NCBI GenBank assembly: GCA_035276475.1
Contig: DATELQ010000071.1
Location: forward strand, 1 to 64,000
Direction of reading: 5' to 3'
DNA: 64,000 bases
From: DATDFB01 sp035276475
GTDB taxonomy: Bacteria; Acidobacteriota; Thermoanaerobaculia; Gp7-AA8
This document shows positions 1 through 7,485 of the stretch, piece after piece (position 1 is the stretch's first letter; each line of letters opens with the position of its first letter). The notes below the pieces were generated by a model. The model ran no database searches. It saw nothing but the letters and a program-made list of their open reading frames with translations, and was not told where the DNA came from. Both the position numbers and the translations under genes were made by a program.

Positions 1-966
1 GAGCCGCGACTCCGCGATGAGCCCCGCGCCGGAGCCGACGCGCACGTGCTCCCCCTGCCACTGCACGTTGCGGATGGAGACCAGCGCCAGCGCGCTGCGG
101 TCCTCGCGCTCCAGGCCGAACGGCGCGCCGAACGCGCGGCGCTTCACGCCGCGGTCGGCCTCGCGCAGCCAGCGCTCGGCCGCTTCGTTGCGCGGCGAGG
201 CGCCGAGGGCGGCGGTGGGGTGAAGGCGGCGGACCATCTCCGCGAACGACATCTTCTCCGGCGTCGACTCGGCGAAGAAAATCGGCGTCATGAGATGCGC
301 GATCTTCGGCAGCCGCAGCGTGCCGAGCGGGCCGACCTCGATGTTCCCGAACGGCGCGAGGCGGCGCACGATGTCGTCGACGACCATCCGGTGCTCGCGC
401 AGCTCTTTCGGATCGCGCAGCAGCTCCTCGGCGCGCGCCACCGGCCGCGTGCCGGCGAGCGCCATCGTGCGATAGCCGCGCGCCTCCGCGCGAAAGAGCA
501 TTTCCGGCGTCGCGCCGGCCATCCCGTGGCTGTGATAGCCGTAGCCGTACGCCCACATCCCCGGCGGCAGCATGGCCAGCCGCTCGAAGAACCAGCGCCA
601 CGGCGCGCCGCGCGCCAGGCGGCCGTTCTCGAAGACGATCGGAACGATTTTCTGAAAGTCGCCGCGCGCGATCGCAGCACGCGCCGAGGCGAACGTCGTC
701 TCGAACGCGTCGGCCGCGAGCGGCTCCCACTCCACGCGTGGCGGCGGCGCATCGGGAAAGCGCGCAGCGAGCTCGTCGAGCGCGATCTCTTCCCATGAGG
801 CCGGATGCCGCCACGGATGCGGATCGTCGAGGAAGAAGTCGCTGACGAAGAACGCGGGGCGGTCGGGGCGGCGGAAGGGCAACTGCTCGAAGGGGCCCCA
901 GCCGATGAAGACGCGCTCGGGGCCGGTCTGGATGAAGGCGAAGTCGCGCTGCACGACGGGCGGCAT
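1..966 (-). CDS. menF: Isochorismate synthase / chorismate-binding enzyme, C-terminus off the window
   Basis: The frame is open from an ATG at 966 to the window edge (322 codons), so only the C-terminal end is missing. The chorismate-binding domain is clear: GATPEML (about residues 151-157), AGTR (171-174), a KELREH segment followed by VVDDI (187-199), HLMT (224-227) and LHPTAALGASPR (249-259). The last resembles the MenF/EntC form rather than the GSITGAPK form of anthranilate or aminodeoxychorismate synthases. The expected reaction is chorismate to isochorismate, the first step of menaquinone synthesis in the cytoplasm. This fits the ubiE/menG gene about 9 kb to the right. The rest of a men cluster may lie to the left of the window. 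The neighbour at 1037 is divergent, with about 70 bp between them. Confidence 0.85.
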   Translation of the reverse strand, partial: MPPVVQRDFAFIQTGPERVFIGWGPFEQLPFRRPDRPAFFVSDFFLDDPHPWRHPASWEEIALDELAARFPDAPPPRVEWEPLAADAFETTFASARAAIARGDFQKIVPIVFENGRLARGAPWRWFFERLAMLPPGMWAYGYGYHSHGMAGATPEMLFRAEARGYRTMALAGTRPVARAEELLRDPKELREHRMVVDDIVRRLAPFGNIEVGPLGTLRLPKIAHLMTPIFFAESTPEKMSFAEMVRRLHPTAALGASPRNEAAERWLREADRGVKRRAFGAPFGLEREDRSALALVSIRNVQWQGEHVRVGSGAGLIAESRL

Positions 967-1036
967 TGTAGTGCTGAGCGCTACTGGCAACGCTCTTGCC
1001 ATTGGTTATTTGAAGTCGTTCGAAAGGAGGATTTTG

Positions 1037-1600
1037 ATGAATCGGAAGAGCAATGTCTTCATCCTCGCGATCGGGCTGATGCTGCTGTTCGGCACGGCCG
1101 CGCTCGCCCTGCCGGCGTACAACGCCGACCGCATCTCCACGCAGGGGACGATCACCAACGTCACGCGTACCGGTGACATGTATCAGGTGACCCTGAATCA
1201 TGGCGCCTACACGTACTCGGTGCCGGTGTCGATGGTCGGCACGCACGGCATCCGCGTTGGCGACCAGATCCGCGTCGGCGGCCTCATCGCCGGTGACACC
1301 GTGACCTCGGACTACATCGCCTTCTCCGGCACGCCGGCCTACGCGCGCGACCCGTCGTACGTGGGCGTGCCGTACGGGCAGAGCGGCTGGCTGAGCGGCA
1401 CGGTCGTCCGTCTGCACCAGCACTACGGCTATCTCGACTTGCGCGACGACGCCACCGGTCTGACGACGAAGATCGACGTCCGCGGCATGGACGAGAAGCG
1501 TTCGGTGAACGTCTGGCGCACGCAGCCGGGCGATCACATCAACGTGCTCGGCTCGTGGTCGAAGCGCGACACGTTCCGCGCCGATCGCGTGAACTATTAA
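1037..1600 (+). CDS. Secreted small beta-rich protein, paralogue of the gene at 6790
   Basis: A 187-aa protein with a signal peptide (hydrophobic stretch about residues 7-25, cut near ALALP) and two similar beta-rich halves of about 70 residues. Each half looks like a small OB-like barrel: a first half with RISTQGTITNV and a second half with WLSGTVVRL, ending GDHINVLGSWSK...FRADRVNY. I cannot name a function. The ATG at 1037 is preceded by a strong AGGAGG, which decides the start over upstream in-frame codons. The second half and the C-terminus match the protein at 6790 (GDFVSMSGQWLRSGIFGADRIERR has the same layout). A GC-rich hairpin with a T run follows the stop. Confidence 0.8.
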   Translation: MNRKSNVFILAIGLMLLFGTAALALPAYNADRISTQGTITNVTRTGDMYQVTLNHGAYTYSVPVSMVGTHGIRVGDQIRVGGLIAGDTVTSDYIAFSGTPAYARDPSYVGVPYGQSGWLSGTVVRLHQHYGYLDLRDDATGLTTKIDVRGMDEKRSVNVWRTQPGDHINVLGSWSKRDTFRADRVNY

Positions 1601-1607
1601 CAGTGGT

Positions 1608-1637
1608 ACGGGGCGCACGGACGTGCGCCCCGTTTTC
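1608..1637. terminator. Hairpin terminator between convergent genes
   Basis: Ten-base arms CGGGGCGCAC and GTGCGCCCCG around a GGAC loop (stem about 1609-1632), followed by TTTT. It sits between the stop of the secreted protein (1600) and the stop of the convergent ABC permease (1642), so it may serve both. The same core GGGGCGCAC...GTGCGCCCC recurs after the paralogue at 7434. Confidence 0.75.
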
Positions 1638-1641
1638 ATCC

Positions 1642-2853
1642 TCACTCGTAGCGCAGCGCCTCGATCGGATTCAGCGCCGCCGCCTTCCGCGCCGGATAGA
1701 AGCCGAAGAACACCCCCACCGCGCCGGAGAAGCCGACCGACACCAGCATCATCACCGGCGAGATCGCCGTCTCCCAGCCGGTGAAGTGGCCGAGGATGGC
1801 CGCGCCGGCCACGCCGATCAGCAGCCCCGCCAGGCCGCCGGCGATGCCCATCACCACGCTCTCGACGAGGAACTGCGTCAGCACGTCGCCGCCGCGTGCG
1901 CCGATGGCCATGCGGATGCCGATCTCGCGCGTCCGTTCCGTCACCGAGACGAGCATGATGTTCATGATGCCGATGCCGCCGACGAGGAGCGAGATCGAGG
2001 CGATGGCCGCGAGGAGCAGCGTCATCACCTTCGTCGAGCTCTCCGCCGCTGCGGCCAGGTCGGCCTGGTTCTTCACTGTGAAGTCGTCGTCGCCCTGAAT
2101 CTTGTGCGACTCGCGCAGCAGCGTCCGGATCTCCTCCTGCGCCGCCGGGATGTCGGACTCGTTCGCCGTGCTGGCCAGGATCTGCGGGATGAACGAGCGC
2201 CCCGACAGCGTCGACGACGCCGTCGTGTACGGCATCAGCACCACGTCATCGGCATCCGTGCCGCTCGCGCTCTGGCCTTTCGTGGCCAGCACGCCCGCGA
2301 CCTTGTAGACCGAGTTGCGGATCTGGATCTCCGCGCCGGTCGGATCCTGATCGGGGAAAAGATTCTGCGCGGCGGTGTTACCGAGCACCACGACCTTGCG
2401 GCTCGAGCGGACGTCGTCGGCGGAGAAGAAGTCGCCCGCGGACGTCTGCCAGTCGCGGATGGTCTGGTAGTCGACGTCGACGCCGTTGATCTGCGTCCGC
2501 CAGTTGCCGGACGGGCCGATGATCACGGCGCGGCTGACGATGACCGGCGACACGGCCGACACGAGCTGGGCCTCGCCGCGGATCTTGTCGACGTCCTTGA
2601 TGCTGAGGTTCGGAAACGCCTGCGCCCCCTGGCTCACGCCGCTCGACTGCGCGGCGCCGGGCGTGACGACGATCATGTTCGTGCCGAGGTTGTTGATCTG
2701 CTGGTGAATGCGCGTGCGCGCGCCGTAGCCGACCGCCACCATCACGATGACCGCGGCCACGCCGATGATGATGCCGAGCATCGTCAGCGCCGCGCGCATC
2801 TTGTTCTTGCGGATGCTGGCGGTCGCCACTTTGATGAGAGTCTTGGTCTTCAT
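1642..2853 (-). CDS. ABC transporter permease, MacB/FtsX family
   Basis: A 403-aa inner-membrane permease of the MacB periplasmic-core/FtsX type. There is one N-terminal membrane segment (about residues 22-45, LTMLGIIIGVAAVIVMVAVG), then a large periplasmic domain (about 46-270), then three C-terminal membrane segments including LLVGGIGIMNIMLVSVTERTREIG, the usual coupling region of this family. It ends with the typical NPIEALRYE. Its start overlaps the ATPase stop as ATGA (2850-2853), so it is third in an adaptor-ATPase-permease operon. In this family the membrane and ATPase parts can be one protein (MacB) or, as here, two. The likely role is export of a small molecule, peptide or lipoprotein across the envelope with the HlyD-type adaptor. 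Confidence 0.9.
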   Translation of the reverse strand: MKTKTLIKVATASIRKNKMRAALTMLGIIIGVAAVIVMVAVGYGARTRIHQQINNLGTNMIVVTPGAAQSSGVSQGAQAFPNLSIKDVDKIRGEAQLVSAVSPVIVSRAVIIGPSGNWRTQINGVDVDYQTIRDWQTSAGDFFSADDVRSSRKVVVLGNTAAQNLFPDQDPTGAEIQIRNSVYKVAGVLATKGQSASGTDADDVVLMPYTTASSTLSGRSFIPQILASTANESDIPAAQEEIRTLLRESHKIQGDDDFTVKNQADLAAAAESSTKVMTLLLAAIASISLLVGGIGIMNIMLVSVTERTREIGIRMAIGARGGDVLTQFLVESVVMGIAGGLAGLLIGVAGAAILGHFTGWETAISPVMMLVSVGFSGAVGVFFGFYPARKAAALNPIEALRYE

Positions 2854-3590
2854 GCTGCCTCCTCTTCGCGCAAGTTGCGCAGGTCGTCCGCGGCGATGCG
2901 GCGGTTTCGCACCGGCTCGTCGCGGCGGATGCGGCCGTCGCGCACCTCGACGATGCGCTTGGCGTAGACGGCGATGTCCGGCTCGTGGGTGACGAGGACG
3001 ATGGTGATCCCCTGCTCGTTGAGCTCCTGGAAGAGCGCCATGACCTCGATCGACGTTCGCGTGTCGAGGTTGCCGGTCGGCTCGTCGGCGAGGATGATCG
3101 CCGGCTCGGTGACCAGTGCTCGCGCGATGGCCACACGCTGCTGCTGGCCGCCCGAGAGCTCGCTCGGCTGGTGGTCGATGCGCTCGCCGAGGCCGACGCG
3201 CTCGAGCGCCGCGGCGGCGAGCGCCTTCGTGTCGCGCTTTTTGCCGCTCCGGTCGTACAGCATCGGCAGCTCCACGTTCTCCAGCGCGCTCGTGCGCGGC
3301 AGAAGATTGAAGCCCTGGAAGACGAAGCCGATCTTCTGGTTGCGGATCGCCGCGAGCTCGTTGCGGTCGAGCCCCTCGACGCGCACGCCGTCGAGCTGGT
3401 ACGAGCCGGTCGTCGGCGTGTCGAGGCAGCCCAGAAGGTTCATCAGCGTCGACTTGCCCGAGCCGGAGGTGCCCATGATGGCCACGAGCTCCCCCTTCTC
3501 GATCGTCATGTTGATGCCGCGCAGAGCGTGCACTTCGTTCGTGCCGCTCGAGTAGGTCTTCACGAGGTTCTCCGTCTGGATGACGCTCAT
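2850..3590 (-). CDS. ABC transporter ATP-binding protein, MacB/LolD type
   Basis: A 246-aa ATPase with Walker A GTSGSGKS (about residues 39-46), signature LSGGQQQRVAIARAL, and Walker B IILADEPTGNLD followed by the H-loop LVTHEPD. The LDT...ELNEQG arrangement is that of MacB/LolD-type exporters. The start codon overlaps the adaptor's stop as TGATG (3588-3592), and its own stop overlaps the permease start, so the three proteins are translationally coupled. The C-terminal 25 residues are Arg-rich and beyond the core domain. Confidence 0.92.
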   Translation of the reverse strand: MSVIQTENLVKTYSSGTNEVHALRGINMTIEKGELVAIMGTSGSGKSTLMNLLGCLDTPTTGSYQLDGVRVEGLDRNELAAIRNQKIGFVFQGFNLLPRTSALENVELPMLYDRSGKKRDTKALAAAALERVGLGERIDHQPSELSGGQQQRVAIARALVTEPAIILADEPTGNLDTRTSIEVMALFQELNEQGITIVLVTHEPDIAVYAKRIVEVRDGRIRRDEPVRNRRIAADDLRNLREEEAA

Positions 3591-4813
3591 CAGAAACCTC
3601 CCCGCTGGCCGCGTTGCTGCGGCTGTTGATTCGACTGGAACGGCGTGCCGCTGGACGACGCCGACGCGCTCTGCGCCGTGGCCGTGCCGGCGATGACTTT
3701 CAGCCCTTCCTTCAGATCCTGCCCACGCACCTCGGTGACGCTGCCGTCGGTCACGCCGGTGACGACCCGGATGGCCTGCGGCTGTCCCTTCGCATCGAGC
3801 GTGTAGAGCGTGCCGCCCCTGCGCCCCCCGCCGGTCCTCTGCTGCTGTTGCTGCGACCGCTGCTGCGGCTGCGTGGTGGTCGTCGCGGCGGGAGTCGTCG
3901 CCGGCTTGAACCGCAGCGCGGCGTTCGGCACCTTGAGCACGTTCTCGGCGCTCTTGGTCAGGAAGTTGACGCGCGCGGTCATGCCCGGCAGCAACTTGCC
4001 CTTGCCGTTGTCGACCGACACCACGACGGTGTAGTTCACGACGTTGTCCTGCGTCGCCGACTGCAGGCGCACCTGCTTGACGATGCCCTTGAACGTCTGC
4101 CCCGTCAGCGCCTGCACGGTGAACTCCACCGGCTGCCCTTCTTTGATCTGGGCGATGTCGCTCTCGCCGACCTGCGCGAGGATCTGCATCTGCGAGAGGT
4201 CGTTGGCGATGAGAAAGAGCTGCGGCGCGGAGAGCGACGCGGCCACGGTCTGTCCCTGCTGCACGTTGCGCTCGACGACGACGCCGTCGATGGGCGCGTA
4301 GATGTTCGTGTAGGCAAGGTTCTGCCGCGCCCGGTCGAGGGCGATGCGCGCCGACTTCACGCCGGCGCCGGCGACGTCGGCCGCCGACTGCGACTGCTCG
4401 TACGCGCTCTTGGCGACGAGGCCGGCGTCCGTGAGCTCGCGGTTGCGCTTGAAGTCGCGCGACGCCTGCAGCGCCTCCGCCTGAGCCTTCTGCAAATTGG
4501 CCTCGGCGTCGCTGACGGCCTGCTGCGCGAGCGTCGGATCGATGCGCGCCAGGAGCTGTCCTTTCTTGACGTGATCGTTGAAGTCGGCCAGCAGCTCCGA
4601 GACTTGTCCGGAAACCTGCGTGCCGAGGCTCACCGTGGTGACAGCGCTGAGCGTTCCGGTCGCGGAGACGGTGGACTGGATATTGCCGCGCTCGACGGTT
4701 GCGAAGCGGTATGCCGGTGTCTCCTTCGCAAACGCGACGCGCTGCACCAGCACACCAGCGACCGCCAAAACGGCGATGATGATGAGTGCGATGAGAGATC
4801 GTTTCTTGTTCAT
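3590..4813 (-). CDS. macA: HlyD/MacA-type periplasmic adaptor of the efflux system
   Basis: A 407-aa membrane-fusion protein. After MNKKR there is one membrane anchor (about residues 6-25). The biotinyl-lipoyl half-motif follows (VSATGTLSAV), then a coiled-coil hairpin rich in Ala/Gln (LAQQAVSDAEANLQKAQAEAL), the second lipoyl half (IYAPIDGVVVERNVQQGQTV), and beta-barrel and membrane-proximal domains. A Gln/Gly-rich low-complexity loop lies near residue 310-335 and the tail is Ser/Gln-rich. I chose the ATG at 4813, which has GAGG just upstream, over an earlier in-frame start at 4843. It should link the ATPase-permease pair to an outer-membrane channel; no TolC gene is in the window. Two candidate LytTR sites lie about 40 bp upstream. 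Confidence 0.9.
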   Translation of the reverse strand: MNKKRSLIALIIIAVLAVAGVLVQRVAFAKETPAYRFATVERGNIQSTVSATGTLSAVTTVSLGTQVSGQVSELLADFNDHVKKGQLLARIDPTLAQQAVSDAEANLQKAQAEALQASRDFKRNRELTDAGLVAKSAYEQSQSAADVAGAGVKSARIALDRARQNLAYTNIYAPIDGVVVERNVQQGQTVAASLSAPQLFLIANDLSQMQILAQVGESDIAQIKEGQPVEFTVQALTGQTFKGIVKQVRLQSATQDNVVNYTVVVSVDNGKGKLLPGMTARVNFLTKSAENVLKVPNAALRFKPATTPAATTTTQPQQRSQQQQQRTGGGRRGGTLYTLDAKGQPQAIRVVTGVTDGSVTEVRGQDLKEGLKVIAGTATAQSASASSSGTPFQSNQQPQQRGQRGGF

Positions 4814-4854
4814 GCCTCGGTCAACGGCCCACCGCACACACACGTTTCACGTTT

Positions 4855-4888
4855 GTCACGAGTTGCACGGGGCTGTTATGAATTGCAC
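4855..4888 (-). promoter_or_regulatory. Candidate LytTR-type direct repeat upstream of macA
   Basis: Read on the minus strand, GTGCAATTCATAAC (4888-4875) and GTGCAACTCGTGAC (4868-4855) start 20 bp apart, in the macA direction, in the 78-bp gap between macA and the divergent sensor kinase. Two near-identical 14-mers with the same 20-bp spacing and the same orientation lie at 6697-6730. Paired direct repeats about two helical turns apart are the usual layout of LytTR-domain binding sites. That the LytTR protein encoded next door binds here is inference. Confidence 0.6.
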
Positions 4889-4891
4889 GGT

Positions 4892-5944
4892 ATGGACGAG
4901 CAACACGAGAAACTGAGCGCCCGCGAGCTCGTCCTGATCTTCGCGTTCTGGACGTTCCTGGCCGTCCTCTCCTCGGTCAACCGCCTGCTCGATCCCCGCG
5001 GCTTCGGATTCCGCCTGACGCCAGCGACGGGGCCGATCGCGCTGGAGTTCATCGGCGCCTGGATCTGGGCCCTGCTGACGCCGCCGATCTTCCGGCTGAC
5101 CTCGCGTGTGACGCTGCGCCGCGTCGGCCTCCTGCTCATCGCCGGCGTCATCGTGTCGATTGCCGTCTACTCCGCGATCGACACGATCCGTCCGCTGCTC
5201 CTCCCGCCGCCGACGCGCGCGCGCCCCAATACGCCGCTGCTGCGCGACCTCCTCGGCTTCCGCTTCGTCAACCAGCTCCTCTACTACTTCGCCATCGTCG
5301 CGGCCGGCTACGCGCGCGTCTACTTCATCCGCGGCCGCGAGCAGTCGGAGCGCTCGGCGCGTCTACAGGCCCAGCTCGCCGAGGCCCGGCTCGACGCGCT
5401 GCGGATGCAGATCAATCCGCACTTCCTGTTCAACACGCTGAATGCTGTCTCGGCCATGGTCGAGCGCGATCCCTCGGGTGTCCGAAAGATGATCGCGCGC
5501 TTGAGCGAGCTCCTGCGCCGCACGATCGACTCGCGCGCCGCGGACGAGGTGCCGCTGCGCCAGGAGCTCGAGCTCCTCGACCGCTACATCGAGATCATGG
5601 AGATCCGTTTTCAGGGACGCCTGAGCGCGGAGCGCCGCATCGACGACGAAACGCTCGACGCGCTCGTCCCGCATTTCATCCTCCAGCCGATCGTCGAGAA
5701 CGCCCTTGAGCACGGCGAGGCGGGAACGATTGAGATCGCCGCGCGGCGCGACGGCGCGCGCCTCATCGTCAGCGTGCGCGACCACGGCCCAGGCGTGAGC
5801 AGCTCCGCCGCAGGCGTCGGCCTCGGCAACACGCGCGCGCGGCTCGAGCAGCTCTATGGAGGCGACGCGTCGTTCGCGTTGCGCAACGCCGAGGGAGGCG
5901 GCGCGATCGCCGAGATCGCCGTGCCGTATCGCACCCATGGCTGA
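4892..5944 (+). CDS. LytS/YehU-family sensor histidine kinase
   Basis: A 350-aa membrane kinase. It has about four hydrophobic segments in residues 12-150, then a short coiled coil and the His_kinase domain with QINPHFLFNTLNA (the phospho-accepting His) and an N-box LQPIVENALEHG, ending with a short HATPase (DHGPGVSSS, GLGNTRARLEQLYG). It is the partner of the LytTR regulator that follows; the two overlap by 8 bp (regulator ATG at 5937, kinase stop at 5944). The ATG at 4892 is preceded by only a weak ribosome site. The gene is divergent from macA, so the pair probably senses an envelope stress or compound handled by the pump. Confidence 0.88.
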   Translation: MDEQHEKLSARELVLIFAFWTFLAVLSSVNRLLDPRGFGFRLTPATGPIALEFIGAWIWALLTPPIFRLTSRVTLRRVGLLLIAGVIVSIAVYSAIDTIRPLLLPPPTRARPNTPLLRDLLGFRFVNQLLYYFAIVAAGYARVYFIRGREQSERSARLQAQLAEARLDALRMQINPHFLFNTLNAVSAMVERDPSGVRKMIARLSELLRRTIDSRAADEVPLRQELELLDRYIEIMEIRFQGRLSAERRIDDETLDALVPHFILQPIVENALEHGEAGTIEIAARRDGARLIVSVRDHGPGVSSSAAGVGLGNTRARLEQLYGGDASFALRNAEGGGAIAEIAVPYRTHG

Positions 5945-6695
5945 GCGGACGCTGCGCGTGCTGATCGTCGACGACGAGCCGCTGGCGCGCCAGCACATCG
6001 CCGACCGCCTCTCGCACGAGGCGAACGTCGAAGTCGTCGGCACCGCCGCCGACGGGGTCGAAGCGATCGACGCCATCCGCGCGCTGAAGCCCGACGTCGT
6101 CTTCCTCGACGTGCAGATGCCGCGCGCCACGGGGCTCGACGTCGTCGACGCCATCGGCCCCGAGGAGATGCCGGCCACGGTCTTCGTCACCGCGTACGAC
6201 CGCTACGCGCTGAAGGCGTTCGACGCCGCCGCCGTCGACTACCTCTTGAAGCCGTTCGACGACGAGCGCTTCGCCGAGGCCTTCCGCCGGGCGCGGCGCG
6301 GGCAGCTGCAGAAGAAGTTCGGCGCGTTGCTGCAGGCCGCCGACGAGGGGGAGAAGCGCGATTACCTCGACCGCATCACCGTGGAGCAGCGCGGACAGAC
6401 GCGCGTCGTGCCGGTCAAGGCCATCGAGTACATCACCGCCAGCGGCCCCTACGCGGAGCTGCACGGCGGCGGCCACACGTTCGCCGTGCGCGAGCGGATG
6501 CAGACGCTCGCCGAGCGCCTCGACCCGAAGGTGTTCATGCGCGTGCACCGCTCCGTGATCGTCCGCCTGAGCCGCATCGACACGCTGCTGCGCCACCCCG
6601 GCGGCGACTACGCGATACGGCTCAAGGATGGGACGGAGCTGAGCGTCAGCCGCGGGCGCCGCGAAGCGCTCGAAGAGCGGCTTGGCATGTCGTGA
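5937..6695 (+). CDS. LytTR-family response regulator
   Basis: A 252-aa regulator. Receiver domain residues 7-120: acidic pair DDE at 12-14, phosphorylatable Asp58 in VFLDVQMP, and KPF near residue 104. LytTR DNA-binding domain residues about 145-250, with the family features FMRVHRSVIV and YAIRLKDGTELSVSRGRR. The start overlaps the kinase stop. Its stop is directly followed by a pair of direct repeats (6697-6730) that also occur upstream of macA, so it probably regulates macA and the secreted protein at 6790. That regulon is inference from the sites. Confidence 0.92.
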   Translation: MAERTLRVLIVDDEPLARQHIADRLSHEANVEVVGTAADGVEAIDAIRALKPDVVFLDVQMPRATGLDVVDAIGPEEMPATVFVTAYDRYALKAFDAAAVDYLLKPFDDERFAEAFRRARRGQLQKKFGALLQAADEGEKRDYLDRITVEQRGQTRVVPVKAIEYITASGPYAELHGGGHTFAVRERMQTLAERLDPKVFMRVHRSVIVRLSRIDTLLRHPGGDYAIRLKDGTELSVSRGRREALEERLGMS

Positions 6696-6696
6696 A

Positions 6697-6730
6697 ATGC
6701 AGTTCATGACACCGGCGTGCAGTTCGTGAT
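6697..6730 (+). promoter_or_regulatory. Candidate LytTR-type direct repeat upstream of the 6790 gene
   Basis: ATGCAGTTCATGAC (6697-6710) and GTGCAGTTCGTGAT (6717-6730), 20 bp apart, begin two bases after the LytTR regulator's stop and end about 60 bp before the ATG at 6790. Spacing, sequence and orientation relative to the downstream gene match the pair upstream of macA. Confidence 0.6.
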
Positions 6731-6789
6731 TCGCGCGAAAGAAGCGCGGCCGTTGCGTTGTCTCCCGGTGCGTATCGAAGGAGACAACG

Positions 6790-7434
6790 ATGAAAACGAC
6801 AATCTCGAAGTGGGCAACGAAAGCGGCGGGAGCGGGCGCCATCGCACTGCTCCTGGCCACGCCGGCCGTCGCGCAGTCCCGCGGCGACTGGAATCGCAAC
6901 AATCAGGACCAGCGACGTGACTCGCGCAACGACAACAACAATTACAACAACAACCGAAACAACAACACCTATCGCGACAACCAGCGCATCAACGCCTCCG
7001 GGCGCGTCAGCTCGTTCAGCCACGAGAACAACGGCTATCGCCTTCGCCTCGACAACGACAGCCGCTCGTACTGGGTGCCGGAGTCGAGCTTCCGCGGGCA
7101 CCAGCTCCGCACCGGCATCTCCATCAGCCTCGGCGGCGTCTTCCGCGGCGGCTCGATCTTCGTCGACGCCGTGAACTGGCCCGACGGCGGCTACGGCTAC
7201 CGCGACGGCAACGGCTACAACGGTGGCTGGCTCCGCGGCGTGGTTCAGAACATCGACCGCCGCGACGGCACGCTGCGCATCCGCGATGACCGCGGCCGCA
7301 TCATCACCGCCGAGGTCAACAGCCGCTACGGCGCGGACGAGCTTCGCGGCGTGCGCCGCGGCGACTTCGTCTCCATGAGTGGGCAGTGGCTCCGCAGCGG
7401 CATCTTCGGTGCCGACCGCATCGAGCGCCGGTAA
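6790..7434 (+). CDS. Secreted protein with Asn-rich linker and two OB-like halves
   Basis: A 214-aa exported protein: signal peptide (about 1-29, ending PAVAQS), then an Asn/Arg/Asp-rich linker of roughly 35 residues, then two beta-rich halves (RINASGRVSSF..., GGWLRGVVQNI...). The second half and tail match the 1037 protein, so these are paralogues and this copy has gained the linker. The function is not recognised. AAGGAGAC lies about 7 bp before the ATG. The upstream repeats suggest control by the LytTR regulator, so the protein may act in the envelope response that also drives the pump. Confidence 0.8.
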   Translation: MKTTISKWATKAAGAGAIALLLATPAVAQSRGDWNRNNQDQRRDSRNDNNNYNNNRNNNTYRDNQRINASGRVSSFSHENNGYRLRLDNDSRSYWVPESSFRGHQLRTGISISLGGVFRGGSIFVDAVNWPDGGYGYRDGNGYNGGWLRGVVQNIDRRDGTLRIRDDRGRIITAEVNSRYGADELRGVRRGDFVSMSGQWLRSGIFGADRIERR

Positions 7435-7441
7435 CGCAATC

Positions 7442-7472
7442 CGGTGGGGCGCACGCCGTGCGCCCCACCGTT
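7442..7472. terminator. GC-rich hairpin after the 6790 gene
   Basis: A perfect 13-bp stem, CGGTGGGGCGCAC with GTGCGCCCCACCG, around a 3-base loop, followed only by GTTGT. It shares the GGGGCGCAC/GTGCGCCCC core with the hairpin at 1608. It probably ends transcription of the 6790 gene and lies about 15 bp before the next start codon. Confidence 0.6.
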
Positions 7473-7485
7473 GTATCGTGCGGCG

